Source: a virus. Taken from it: DNA of 45,109 bases. The translations under genes and the position numbers were made by a program. Where the stretch lies: positions 1 to 45,109 of the IMG/VR virus record IMGVR_UViG_3300032086_002174; one strand, 5' to 3'. Position 1 is the stretch's first letter. The number at the start of each line of letters is the position of its first letter. Below the pieces are notes generated by a model that did not search any database, had not been told where the DNA came from, and was given only the letters and a program-made list of their open reading frames with translations. Below, piece by piece: positions 10,237 through 19,240 of this stretch.

Positions 10237-11481
10237 TTACTCGCTCTCTAGGACTTCCCCAGATTGCGTATTATATCTTGGAGACTCGAAGCCTTCCAAG
10301 ATGCTTTTAACTGCCATCTCCACAATCTCGTGGTGAGTGTGCTCTGGCAGTTCGCACCCAATACCTTTCCTCTTGTTTATATCCCTAGGTTTACGGATAT
10401 ACTTTATCTGAACGGAATTGGGTACAAAAGATCTTGTCGTATACAAATCTACGAAAGTTTCCTGCACTGTGTATAAGATACCGTCTTCTTTTGTCGAATT
10501 AAATGGGTCATCTAAGATAGCGTATATGTCGTCCTGTTGCACGAACTTACAATTCGTTCTTAAGATACCAAGATTGCTTGTATCATAATTTACAGGCAAT
10601 ACGTCCTCAGAGTTTACAAATCTTCTTGTTTGTATGTATGACGTTGTGGGGTCAGAGTTAACTATTGTTCTTAGAGTTACATCTGACCTATCAGCTCTAA
10701 CCCATGTAATTACAGCGTAAGCCCCATTAACATCTACTGCATCGTCTGCTCCAATAGCCTCTCCTGCGATCTTTACAAATCCTACTTGTGTAGGATCGAC
10801 TGCTTCTTCCTCGCTTGTATATTCTCTAGAGAGGTAGAACTCATTTGCGTCAGCTGTAGGTGAGTCTGCAGATGCTGTTTCAAAGTATCTGTCAGTGTAG
10901 CTGTCATTGTTAGACAAGCTAGGTATAACATCACCAGAGTATACATCTGATAGAAGATCGTCAAATGTCAAACCACCTGTTGCAGATATTACAGCTTCTG
11001 GTGCACCGCTAGGCGCTGCCAGTTCTATCTGTTGTATGATGTACCCAGGCTGTGGTGGTGACAAGGGTATTCTTAGATACTGTCTGTAGATACCCCCCTC
11101 AACAACTGGGAGGGCCTCTTTCTTACAAGTGAACACTACTTCTGAGAGTAGGTTGATGAGATACATGTAGTCCGTTGGGAACTTGTATCTGTAGATATAT
11201 ACATTGCCGTGATTCCTAGAAGTATAACCGATGCCCATATAGCTACCGGTATACCCCGTGTAATCTTCAACAAGGTTGCGGAGGTCGTCCAACCTCTTCT
11301 GAGATTGTTCGAACCCCCGCTTGTACTTGTTGCCCATAGGATTATATCTCTGGTTGATAAACCTGCGTACGGCAAAGTTCAACTCCAGATCTATCTCTTC
11401 TGGGAGAAGTGTATCAGCCTGGAACGATGCAATTTTCTGCACGCCCTGGTTGATCGCAATATGCATATCTTCTACTGTCAC
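10237..11481 (-). CDS. Ring/head-tail connector protein, crAss-like (414 aa)
   Basis: The N-terminus (MTVEDMHIAINQGVQKIASF, then LLPEEIDLELN) resembles head-tail ring or tail-stabilisation proteins of crAss-like phages as I remember them: a helical N-terminal segment with the xxLPEEIDxxLN signature followed by beta-rich sequence. Such proteins stack beneath the portal and extend the DNA channel. It overlaps the 265-residue gene by 4 bases and ends before the 355-residue virion gene, which fits the order capsid, connector, tail. The N-terminal signature is the main evidence; it could be another connector class. A structure-based search should settle it. Confidence 0.62.
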   Translation of the reverse strand: MTVEDMHIAINQGVQKIASFQADTLLPEEIDLELNFAVRRFINQRYNPMGNKYKRGFEQSQKRLDDLRNLVEDYTGYTGSYMGIGYTSRNHGNVYIYRYKFPTDYMYLINLLSEVVFTCKKEALPVVEGGIYRQYLRIPLSPPQPGYIIQQIELAAPSGAPEAVISATGGLTFDDLLSDVYSGDVIPSLSNNDSYTDRYFETASADSPTADANEFYLSREYTSEEEAVDPTQVGFVKIAGEAIGADDAVDVNGAYAVITWVRADRSDVTLRTIVNSDPTTSYIQTRRFVNSEDVLPVNYDTSNLGILRTNCKFVQQDDIYAILDDPFNSTKEDGILYTVQETFVDLYTTRSFVPNSVQIKYIRKPRDINKRKGIGCELPEHTHHEIVEMAVKSILEGFESPRYNTQSGEVLESE

Positions 11482-12275
11482 TGCAATGATTTCAGTTGCG
11501 CCCTCATAGCATTTACTGCTCCTGAGTTCTTCTTGTTTTTAAAGTAGATGATTGTCTCAGTGATGTTCTCTCCGACTGTCTCCTCACCATAAATATGCTG
11601 ATTCCCAATCTTACGAATAACTCCTGCTGCAACCAATTCTTCGATCTCAGCTCTTAGGTCAAGGTTTTTATCGAGAACGATCTTCAAGAACTTATCAGGA
11701 GTTTTATCCTTAGCCTCGTACAAACTGTTCTCTACCTCCATCTCAGACAACTTATCAGGGTTGGTGTTACCAAGCACCCTCAGGATTCTTCTCATCTTAT
11801 CTATATCTGTAGATATCTTGATGAACTCCTTGTCTGCTTCCTTCTTCACTTTGATCTTGTTGTTCTGATCTATGAGGTCCTTATTAGGATCATAGATGTA
11901 GAATCTATGGTGTGAGTCCATAGTTTCTTTTTTGTCAGCTACGTGTCTATGCTTCTGGCACCACTTATAGGTTATCCAGTCCAGTATATTCACAGGTGTG
12001 CCATCATCCTCTGTTGTGATATCGAGCTCCTTGCCTTCGAATGGAACCTTTACTGCCATGTTGGCCCAAAAGGTTTTTTCTGCTGCGGGGAACTCTGGAT
12101 GACTGTGTGGCAATCCAAGAATCTCTGGTAGGTATTTCTTTGCTTGTTCGGAGTCCAGTCCTTTAAGTGGTTGTCTACCTACATACATAGAGCCGAGTGT
12201 GACTCTTGCGCCAGCTCTTATCTCCTTGGGGAGAAAGCCCTGGACTTCTTTGCGTCTGATTATAACTTTTCTCAT
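11478..12275 (-). CDS. Virion-operon protein of unknown function (265 aa)
   Basis: Not recognised. The first 100 residues are mixed alpha/beta (MRKVIIRRKEVQGFLPKEIR, then a VPFEGKELDIT region). Residues 125-265 are highly charged and helical, with many Lys/Glu/Asp, a likely coiled coil, and a short basic end (MRAQLKSLQ). It follows the capsid gene and its hairpin and overlaps the ring-like gene by 4 bases (ATGA). Head completion, inner capsid or scaffold-accessory roles are possible. Upstream there is a weak TTTG-N20-TAttCTTT resemblance to the Bacteroidetes promoter, not strong enough to call. Confidence 0.68.
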   Translation of the reverse strand: MRKVIIRRKEVQGFLPKEIRAGARVTLGSMYVGRQPLKGLDSEQAKKYLPEILGLPHSHPEFPAAEKTFWANMAVKVPFEGKELDITTEDDGTPVNILDWITYKWCQKHRHVADKKETMDSHHRFYIYDPNKDLIDQNNKIKVKKEADKEFIKISTDIDKMRRILRVLGNTNPDKLSEMEVENSLYEAKDKTPDKFLKIVLDKNLDLRAEIEELVAAGVIRKIGNQHIYGEETVGENITETIIYFKNKKNSGAVNAMRAQLKSLQ

Positions 12276-12314
12276 GTTCTTTTAAGTTGAAAGAATAAAC
12301 TGTTTTTAGGATGG

Positions 12315-12355
12315 TTGCAAATGGGGGGAGCCCCTCTCAGAGTCCCCCCTTGCAA
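12315..12355 (-). terminator. 13-bp hairpin after the major capsid gene
   Basis: Arms TTGCAA plus GGGGGGA and TCCCCCC plus TTGCAA pair around a 13-base loop, with a two-base bulge in one arm. It begins 13 bases after the capsid stop codon. There is no T-run, so it may stop transcription partially or protect the 3' end of the capsid message. Confidence 0.65.
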
Positions 12356-12367
12356 ACCAAACACAAA

Positions 12368-13846
12368 TTACGATGCAGTACAAGTCATATCGAGCGAAGT
12401 ATCGAATCTGCGGAGCAGGATACCAGCCGTCTTCAACATATGTACAGAAGCACCGTCTATATCGCTAGCGCGGGTATCGGTTTCAGTGAAGCCCTTAGGC
12501 ACAACTGAACCAGCGACACACCAACGCAACATTTCACGACCCTTCTTATTGATCATCTGGAGGTTGTTTTCTCCATCGTAAGAAGATTGGTCGACGAACG
12601 TCATTCTGTAAGACTCGAGTGGCAAACCAGTTTCTGGGTGCTTCTTAGAAGCTTGAGCAACTGGACCATGGTCGAACAATGGAACCTTGACAACGTTCAC
12701 ACGGTGACCATCAATGTGGTCGTATGACGTGAAGTAACCGGTGATTCCGAGGTTACGACCGCTACCCGTGATAAACTTAGACTCCGTTGTTCTGAGGTAA
12801 GCGTTATTACTACCAGTGCTAACACCAGTACCACTAACACCATTAGCGTAGTAGCTGCGCAGAGCCTTATCGAACTCACGTGCACCACCAATACCTGTGA
12901 ACAAAGTGACTTGCTTATCCGTAGCATCAGTCATGCCGTAGAACAAATCACCAATGGTGTCCTCGATTTTCTTTTGAGTCAACGTAGAGTACGTGTCCTT
13001 GTTGATGATCTGCTCGAACAAGCCAGGACCAGAAACAACTGGTTGACCATTCTCGTCAGTCATCTGCGTACGACCAGTATCGTCGTGCGTACGCTGACCG
13101 TACCAGTAGTACATCTCACACTCTTCCTTAAACTTGAGCATGTGACGGTACTCTTCGTAGTCCATCCACAACTTAGTGGTAGAACCCTCTTTCATTGGGA
13201 GGTTGAATTCCGCAACGTAGTCCTTAGCGTTACCAGAGAACTGGTAAGACTTACGTACGGTACCGATCTTAGAACGGACCAAACCTGGTGCCGTCCAGTT
13301 AGATGCGTTACCGCGTGAGAAGTCAAGTCCTACGTTAGCGAACAACATACCCCAGAGTGATCCCTCATCAAGGTCTTCACCTGAAGCAGCGCTCAATCCA
13401 GTAGCACCGGGCTTAACGAGTTGCAAAGTGTACTCGTATCCGTCAGCGACAGGGATTGGGTCAGCCATGATACGCGCAAGTTCACCTGATTGTGAGACGA
13501 GCGTGTATGGGAAGATGAACCACTTGTCTGGGAAGACAACTTTAAAGGTTGAACCGTTTGCACCAATGAGGGTGTCATTAGCGCTAGAGTTAACACGAAC
13601 AACGGGACGAACATTCACATCGTGAGTCTTCACCCGGTACTCGTACTCGTAACGGTTAATAGATCTGGTATTACCAACACCTTCGGTCAGGAACGAGAGA
13701 GGAAACTTCTTCTCTTCGCGGCCTGCGAGGTGGGTAATGATTGGAGACAGCTCTTCGGGCTTCTCCATCAACGCATTAACCAACGAATTGCTGTCGGTCA
13801 TTTGCGAGTCATTGTAGTACGTTTTCAGTACTTGCATCAAAGCCAT
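12368..13846 (-). CDS. Major capsid protein, HK97-type candidate (492 aa)
   Basis: Starts MALMQVLKTYYNDSQM. Length, position directly after an acidic scaffold-like gene, regular codon use and the strong hairpin behind it all point to the major head protein. The middle is a compact mix of beta strands and helices (for example FPDKWFIFPYTLVSQSGEL near residue 105) and a charged helical stretch (YEEYRHMLKFKEECEMYYWY near residue 225). Its size is close to crAss-like capsid proteins, which are about 490 residues. No protease is visible nearby, so if it is matured by cleavage the enzyme is outside the window or within another gene. Confidence 0.85.
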   Translation of the reverse strand: MALMQVLKTYYNDSQMTDSNSLVNALMEKPEELSPIITHLAGREEKKFPLSFLTEGVGNTRSINRYEYEYRVKTHDVNVRPVVRVNSSANDTLIGANGSTFKVVFPDKWFIFPYTLVSQSGELARIMADPIPVADGYEYTLQLVKPGATGLSAASGEDLDEGSLWGMLFANVGLDFSRGNASNWTAPGLVRSKIGTVRKSYQFSGNAKDYVAEFNLPMKEGSTTKLWMDYEEYRHMLKFKEECEMYYWYGQRTHDDTGRTQMTDENGQPVVSGPGLFEQIINKDTYSTLTQKKIEDTIGDLFYGMTDATDKQVTLFTGIGGAREFDKALRSYYANGVSGTGVSTGSNNAYLRTTESKFITGSGRNLGITGYFTSYDHIDGHRVNVVKVPLFDHGPVAQASKKHPETGLPLESYRMTFVDQSSYDGENNLQMINKKGREMLRWCVAGSVVPKGFTETDTRASDIDGASVHMLKTAGILLRRFDTSLDMTCTAS

Positions 13847-13871
13847 GATTGTTTATTTTAAAAGTTAATGC

Positions 13872-15005
13872 TTAACCAAGAAGCGCGTTTATGTCCAGCT
13901 GATCTGGATCAAATGCCTGTTGCTTTCTGCGTTGTGCACCCTTAGCGCTTCTTACTCTCTCTTCGTTCGAAATAATTCTCTCTCTGAGATTGCGTGCACT
14001 CTGCGTTCTAGCCTTTGTATTGATAATGCCCTCAAGATCAAATCCGCTGTACAGCAGATAATCCATTGCGAGCTTAATGTCCATATCTGACTCAGCGTAG
14101 TCAAGATCTCGTTGCGTTTGCCCCGCATCATTGACTGGCGCTGAGATGTATTCAAAGAAGTTAGCCTTCTCAACATCAGGGATGGTTACACCCCCGAAGC
14201 TGTTCCCGCCTTCGATAACGTCTGCGACTCCTTCCCAAAACTCTTCTTGCTCTGCTTGGAACTGAGCATACTCTTGTTGCTGCTGTTCAAACATCTGCTG
14301 TCGTTGTTGCTGCTGCAAGCTTGCCAACTCCTGTTGTGCAATTTGTGCCTTGTTGTAGAGCTTACCAGTGTCTTCGTAGTCGTTGAGCATTTCCTCAATG
14401 AACTCCTCTGGATGGCCCTTCGTTTCAAAGTACTGTGCAAGCAGAGCTTTTTGAACTCCTATGTCTCCTTCTTCTACTCGAAGGTTACCATAGTCAAGTT
14501 GTGGGTTGTAGGCTTGGAAGAACTGACCAGAGTCACCGCCTGCAAGTACATAGTCAAGGTGTTGCTGTACCTCGGGGAACTGTCTAAACAAATCCTCGAT
14601 CTGGTCTTCTGCAACTTCTTGAGCCATGTCTTTGACATACTCAGTAAGTCCCTCTACAGTATCATCGTACTCAAACTCCGGCTCGAAGCCCAGTACGTTT
14701 GAGATCTGATCGGCGATGCTAGCATCTTCGTCCAGGTCATCTTCTACTGTATACTCGTCGTTGTCGTTATCATAGTCTTCGTCAACGTAATCTTCATGGT
14801 CTTCATCCCCATGATCATCGTCATCTTCGTACTCTGCAACGTCCTCGTCGAGTTCGTTATCTACCTCATCATACTCTTCTTCATAAGAATCCTCAACGTC
14901 TTGAGGTTCCAGTTGTTCAGCGGCATCGAGCCCTGGAGCTCCGTCCCCGATTACATCATCGAAGCTTATTGCGCTGAAGTCTAATTTGTTGTTTGGATCT
15001 GACAT
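13872..15005 (-). CDS. Capsid scaffold-like acidic protein (377 aa)
   Basis: The N-terminal 110 residues are extremely acidic, with long Asp/Glu runs. The centre has a Gln-rich helical segment (near residues 215-255) typical of coiled coil, and the end is basic (RRKQQAFDPDQLDINALLG). An acidic N-terminus, coiled-coil core, basic C-terminal capsid-binding tail and a place immediately before the capsid gene are the usual marks of phage scaffolds. A TATTTTTG box lies 5 bases before the start codon, so it may have its own promoter. Function is inferred from composition and order. Confidence 0.75.
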   Translation of the reverse strand: MSDPNNKLDFSAISFDDVIGDGAPGLDAAEQLEPQDVEDSYEEEYDEVDNELDEDVAEYEDDDDHGDEDHEDYVDEDYDNDNDEYTVEDDLDEDASIADQISNVLGFEPEFEYDDTVEGLTEYVKDMAQEVAEDQIEDLFRQFPEVQQHLDYVLAGGDSGQFFQAYNPQLDYGNLRVEEGDIGVQKALLAQYFETKGHPEEFIEEMLNDYEDTGKLYNKAQIAQQELASLQQQQRQQMFEQQQQEYAQFQAEQEEFWEGVADVIEGGNSFGGVTIPDVEKANFFEYISAPVNDAGQTQRDLDYAESDMDIKLAMDYLLYSGFDLEGIINTKARTQSARNLRERIISNEERVRSAKGAQRRKQQAFDPDQLDINALLG

Positions 15006-15009
15006 GGTG

Positions 15010-15017
15010 CAAAAATA
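15010..15017 (-). promoter_or_regulatory. Possible -7 box (TATTTTTG) before the scaffold gene
   Basis: On the minus strand TATTTTTG matches the Bacteroidetes TAnnTTTG element. No TTTG element is found at 19-20 bases upstream, so it is only a half match. It sits very close to the ATG at 15005. An AT-only dyad (TATAAAA, TTA, TTTTATA) lies just upstream at 15041-15057. Confidence 0.35.
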
Positions 15018-15076
15018 TTTGTTTGTGTTTGTGGTTTGCTTATAAAATTATTTTATACAGTGACTATTATTATATA

Positions 15077-17035
15077 TCACTTGCGTTTTCTAGCCTTCCT
15101 TCTACGGTCCTTCAATCTCCTACCAAGCTTAGAGCGTACTTTCCTTCTGGTTACTGCTTTGTAGCCTGAATCAGAGGGCTGCAAGAACTTGTCTTCTTCC
15201 CCTCTTGGGTCAAACTCTTGAAGGTTAAGTTCGATATCTTCTTCTGGTGGTGCTGGGGCATTTTTAGGTGCCTGAGTTTTCTTAGCCTCTTCTCTCTGCT
15301 GCACTACCTTCTTAGCTTCCTTTCTTTCTTCCTTGACTTTCTTCTTGCTGGAAACCATGGCTCCCTTGTAGTTTGCCTTTATGTTGTCAGGGTACATTCT
15401 CTTCATCTTGGTAGTCTGAGTACCATCTACCCAGTTACCGTCTGAATCTTTTTCTCCACCCATATTACCACCGAGAACTTCGTAGTACTTTCTACCGTTT
15501 TCATCAACGCCTGTACCTACGATAATGTCAGAGTGTGAGCTGTATCTTTCTCCTCGCTTACTTGCCTTCTTGAAGTCTTGGTAACCCCATCCCTTTGTAT
15601 CACCTCTTCCTCTGTAGAGGATATCACCTACCTCGTAGTCATCCTCCCACTTAAGCTTTTTGGTCTTGTAGTTGCCCTCACTCTTGTAAGCTTTGTTGAT
15701 GTAGTCTGCGTGCAGGGGACTGCCTTGGAACTCAGGATCAATCTGCCTAGCAAAGTGGGTTACAGTTGCAGCACTCCATGGTGCATCTACAGAGTTTAGG
15801 TCAGGCTCACCTACGTCAGCAAACATCTTATTTATATACATAGCTGCCCTAGGATCACTCTCATTTCGGAACTGGCCTGTTTCGGGGTCCATCATCTCAG
15901 TCATGTAGTTGGCTACTGCATAACTCATCGTATCGTTCCTTGCCTCCTCTCTGGCTTTATCTATTGAGCCTTTTCTTTTCCCGGTGAAAAAGTCTCCCAT
16001 GACTTGTTGACCAGCTCTTACAGCATCCCATTTATTAGCCATAGTTCCAGGCTCTTCTCCAGGAGGTGGTGGGGTGTATCCTTCTAGTGGGTCTGATGAA
16101 CCTCCTACAGATCTTTTTATTCTCCCAAACTTATTGGTGTATCCGCCTGATTTGAACTTCGGGCCTCTAAATGTACCAGCAGGTACGCTATCCATAGCTT
16201 GTACTGTCTTGTCTCCAAGGTCTACGTAGTCTGCAGTTTTAGCTGCAGTAATAGCCGCCTCACCTCCGTGGTGCATAGCATGTGCTGTTTTTGCTACTAC
16301 CTTTGTCTCGCCTAGTGCTTTTGCGGTCTTTGCTATTGATGCGACACCTGCTGCGTTACCTATAACTGGGATGGCAGCTGCTACGTTAAGACCACCAAGT
16401 CCTGCATACTTTGCTGCGTTTGCACCATCTCCTGATAATGCATAGTATCCTGATCTACCAAAACTGATAGCTGCGTTTATCAAGTCAGCTGGTACACTTA
16501 TTACCTCACCTACACCTGTAGCTGCTGCTGCCAGTGATCCAGCTCCTAGTGCAATCTGTGCTCTGTCCAAGTAGTCTTTTACTGGTGTACCCTCTACAGG
16601 CACGCTACTCCAGCTCCCATCTATGTTTTCAGTTGGTGCAAACTCTGGTCTAGCTACTGCTTCTCTTGGCTCACCTTCCTCAGCTCTACGTCTACCGTAC
16701 TTACCTCTAGCTCTGAGATCACCTGCTGTTACTACACCTTTGAATGACGATATTCCCGGGGCGACTGGTGCACTACCAACCTTACTTCCTACACTCTTAG
16801 TTTTAATCGGTGGTCTTGTCCCGATCGTATTGACTGGGTTGTTAGGAGGATTATTTGGGAGGGCCATAGCCTGACCCCCGGGTTCGTTGTAGGGCTTTAG
16901 CCCTTTCATTCTTTCTTCTTGGGTGACAGCCAGCTTGAGAGAAGCAGCAGGATCACGGAACAAGTCTACATAACTTCCGTCATATCCTGATGCCTTAGCA
17001 TTCTCGATAATCTCTCTCCGCTGCTTGTTGTTCAT
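15077..17035 (-). CDS. Virion protein with DUF2272-like peptidoglycan hydrolase domain (652 aa)
   Basis: Overlaps the portal stop by 4 bases. Residues 1-170 are Pro/Gly-rich and probably unstructured. Residues 175-250 are Ala/Gly-rich hydrophobic with an AAAIPVIGNAAGVASIAKTA segment like the pre-toxin linker seen in polymorphic toxins. Residues 415-530 match DUF2272 (NlpC/P60-related) in order: PWSAATVTHF near 420, GDILYRG near 470, SSHSDIIV, and EVLGGNMGG near 525. The usual catalytic Cys is not evident (PWSA), as in many DUF2272 proteins. The last 25 residues are almost all Arg/Lys and could bind DNA. I infer a packaged ejection protein that opens peptidoglycan during DNA entry. Confidence 0.68.
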   Translation of the reverse strand: MNNKQRREIIENAKASGYDGSYVDLFRDPAASLKLAVTQEERMKGLKPYNEPGGQAMALPNNPPNNPVNTIGTRPPIKTKSVGSKVGSAPVAPGISSFKGVVTAGDLRARGKYGRRRAEEGEPREAVARPEFAPTENIDGSWSSVPVEGTPVKDYLDRAQIALGAGSLAAAATGVGEVISVPADLINAAISFGRSGYYALSGDGANAAKYAGLGGLNVAAAIPVIGNAAGVASIAKTAKALGETKVVAKTAHAMHHGGEAAITAAKTADYVDLGDKTVQAMDSVPAGTFRGPKFKSGGYTNKFGRIKRSVGGSSDPLEGYTPPPPGEEPGTMANKWDAVRAGQQVMGDFFTGKRKGSIDKAREEARNDTMSYAVANYMTEMMDPETGQFRNESDPRAAMYINKMFADVGEPDLNSVDAPWSAATVTHFARQIDPEFQGSPLHADYINKAYKSEGNYKTKKLKWEDDYEVGDILYRGRGDTKGWGYQDFKKASKRGERYSSHSDIIVGTGVDENGRKYYEVLGGNMGGEKDSDGNWVDGTQTTKMKRMYPDNIKANYKGAMVSSKKKVKEERKEAKKVVQQREEAKKTQAPKNAPAPPEEDIELNLQEFDPRGEEDKFLQPSDSGYKAVTRRKVRSKLGRRLKDRRRKARKRK

Positions 17036-19227
17036 ACTCCGTTTGGCTCTGTGTCACCTTCTACATCAAGCGCTCGTTCTTTCAGTGCAATGTCTTGCTG
17101 CTTCAGCTCGAAGTCTTTGAGCATCTTCTCGAGGTCAAGCTTAAGCTTGTCCGTCTGATCTCTAGACTCTGCTGCGATGAGCGCCTTCTCTATTTCTACC
17201 TGCCTGTCTTTATCTGCTTCAAGTCTCTCCTGCTCAAGCTCCATTTGCTTCTGCTTAGTAGCTTCTTGAGCTTGGATCTGTTGAGTCTTCTGCTGTTCTT
17301 CAGCCAGCTTAGCTGCTGCATCTTCAGCCTGCTTAATCTTATCCTTGATACCAGCGAAGTTCTCAGTGTCAAACAAGTCCATGACTGCAGATGCAGGTGT
17401 ACCGTTCTGAATCATAGACTGAGACAATGCCTTAGCTTGGTCAAGCTTATCCTGATCTCTACCAGAGTCAGAAACAAAGATGCCGTACTCACTCTCCATA
17501 TGCTCTAGAGACTCAATGTCTATCATCTCTATGCTTTGGTCGGGCATGACGTACATTGCCTTCTTTCCAGTAAGCCAAGCTTCCTTAGAGTAATCCAAAA
17601 GGCCTTGGAGTTCTCTCTGCTCAAATCTTGCGAATTTGCGGAAAAGATCTTCAGTAATGTGCGAGGACTGAACGATCGCTTGTTGGGATGCTGCTTTTCC
17701 TTCATAGGGTCCGATGCCACCTTGGCGTTGTCTGTTTACACCTGATATCTTCTCCCACTCCTGCATGATAGCCTCAAGCAGTTGCAGATACTGTGAGATA
17801 GTCTTGATAGACATATCCAGTACTGACTGGTGTTGTGGTGAGAGTTGGATACCCTCCTTATTGTAATCTACCCAGGCTATGCCTGTACCCTCGACGAAGT
17901 ACATGAACTTATCCATGTCCCACTTCTTGGGTATCATATTGATATCGAACTGAGCTATGATGTCCTTGCTTCGTGCAATGGCAAGCTCCATACGATACTT
18001 GAATATGTTGTAGTTAAGCTGAAAGGGGATGCCAAGCGATACGAGAGAAATGTTGTCGGAGTTGATGTCAGAATACTTCCGCCCATTTATAGGAAGTTTA
18101 CACACCGACGGGTTATCAAGTGATGTACGTTGATTAGCTATGGGACTGATATTGATGTAGAACCGCCCATCTATCCTGGTTCCTTCCCATACTTCGTTGA
18201 CCCATTCGTATCTTACTTTGGCACCCCCAGCCCTCGCCTCTGCGGGAAGTCTAAATCCTTCCTCTACCTCTACTTCTTCTGGCTCTCCTGTCAGTGGGTC
18301 TGTGTATGTCAGGAAGCCAATACGCTTACGACTCTTCCAGTACACCGTAATGCACTCTACCAGTCTGTTTCTGTAGATGTTCTCGTCGCTGCCCGTAGAC
18401 TCTGCTCTATACAGCAGGTACGAGTCAGCAGATGCTTTCTGTGGATTCTCAAGCTCTAGCACTTGTTCATCCGTCAGGTATTCTCCGTAGATGTCAATGA
18501 CTGAAGATGCGTGTGCATACTTACGGATCATTGCCCAATCCCCATCCTCTACGAACTCAAGATCTGGATCTTTGTCGTAGTCTATATCTAGTGGGTTGAG
18601 TATCTCGTAGAATGGTTCTTTACGCCGTACACCTTTGTGAGAGTATACCTCTCCGCAGATGAGATAATGGAAGAAGCCCTTCTGGAACTTGTGGTACATC
18701 TCCTCATTCTGCATGATGTAGTTGATCGCAGCTTGCCCCTTGATAGCTCTTCTATCTTTGTAGTTGCGCTCAAAATCTTGCATGATTTTGGGGGGCTTCT
18801 TTGGATCTGGCTCCTCCCCAGCAAGTGCATCCTGGAATATCTGTGATGCTTGCTGTATCAGCTTCTTGTTCTTCTCTTCCTCTTTGATGGATATAGCGTC
18901 AGCGTTCTTTACTGTAACTGTGTAGTTCAGTGGGCGCTTTGCTTTCTCCCCGAGCAAGAGATCGATGATAGGCTTTATGATTGGGTAGTTACGCAGCTTC
19001 GATGGGAAGTTGGCACGCGTCTTTCCGTACGGCTTCAAGACATATCTGTAGTCCTGTTCGTCGATGACACCATTGTAGTAGTCGTACAGAGACTTAAGGT
19101 AAGTTCTCCGTTCTGTCATCCCGAACTTGGACAGATTGATGAATGCTTCTACACACTCCTCTCTCCACTTCTTATTTTTCTTAGACAGCGGTAACCGCTG
19201 CCTGGGTATCTGGGCCTGTCCGTACAT
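17032..19227 (-). CDS. Portal protein (731 aa)
   Basis: The portal is the dodecameric ring through which DNA enters and leaves the head. It lies directly after TerL, and its length is in the large crAss-like portal range. The N-terminal stretch YNGVIDEQDYRYVLKPYG, then NYPIIKPIIDLLLGEKAKRP (about residues 80-100), closely matches what I recall of crAss-like portals. A stem/wing region follows, and the C-terminal 150 residues are Gln/Lys/Glu-rich coiled coil (AKLAEEQQKTQQIQAQ), forming a barrel or crown. A TAAATTTG box lies 5 bases upstream of the start. Confidence 0.85.
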   Translation of the reverse strand: MYGQAQIPRQRLPLSKKNKKWREECVEAFINLSKFGMTERRTYLKSLYDYYNGVIDEQDYRYVLKPYGKTRANFPSKLRNYPIIKPIIDLLLGEKAKRPLNYTVTVKNADAISIKEEEKNKKLIQQASQIFQDALAGEEPDPKKPPKIMQDFERNYKDRRAIKGQAAINYIMQNEEMYHKFQKGFFHYLICGEVYSHKGVRRKEPFYEILNPLDIDYDKDPDLEFVEDGDWAMIRKYAHASSVIDIYGEYLTDEQVLELENPQKASADSYLLYRAESTGSDENIYRNRLVECITVYWKSRKRIGFLTYTDPLTGEPEEVEVEEGFRLPAEARAGGAKVRYEWVNEVWEGTRIDGRFYINISPIANQRTSLDNPSVCKLPINGRKYSDINSDNISLVSLGIPFQLNYNIFKYRMELAIARSKDIIAQFDINMIPKKWDMDKFMYFVEGTGIAWVDYNKEGIQLSPQHQSVLDMSIKTISQYLQLLEAIMQEWEKISGVNRQRQGGIGPYEGKAASQQAIVQSSHITEDLFRKFARFEQRELQGLLDYSKEAWLTGKKAMYVMPDQSIEMIDIESLEHMESEYGIFVSDSGRDQDKLDQAKALSQSMIQNGTPASAVMDLFDTENFAGIKDKIKQAEDAAAKLAEEQQKTQQIQAQEATKQKQMELEQERLEADKDRQVEIEKALIAAESRDQTDKLKLDLEKMLKDFELKQQDIALKERALDVEGDTEPNGV

Positions 19228-19232
19228 CGTTA

Positions 19233-19240
19233 CAAATTTA
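19233..19240 (-). promoter_or_regulatory. Possible -7 box (TAAATTTG) before the portal gene
   Basis: The minus strand reads TAAATTTG then TAACGATG. The box fits TAnnTTTG, but there is no TTTG partner at the expected spacing. The same string ATTTGTAACGA recurs at 24113-24123 upstream of the lysis-side genes. Confidence 0.3.

Noticed and set aside
14247-14702. Leu-rich plus-strand frame that looks membrane-like
   Set aside because: Arises from reading Gln/Glu codons of the scaffold gene in reverse.
15041-15057. AT-only perfect dyad as terminator
   Set aside because: A 7-bp A/T stem is too weak to terminate; it may only be AT-rich spacer.
17095-17508. Leu-rich plus-strand frame
   Set aside because: Reverse of the Lys/Glu/Gln coiled coil of the portal; no independent signals.
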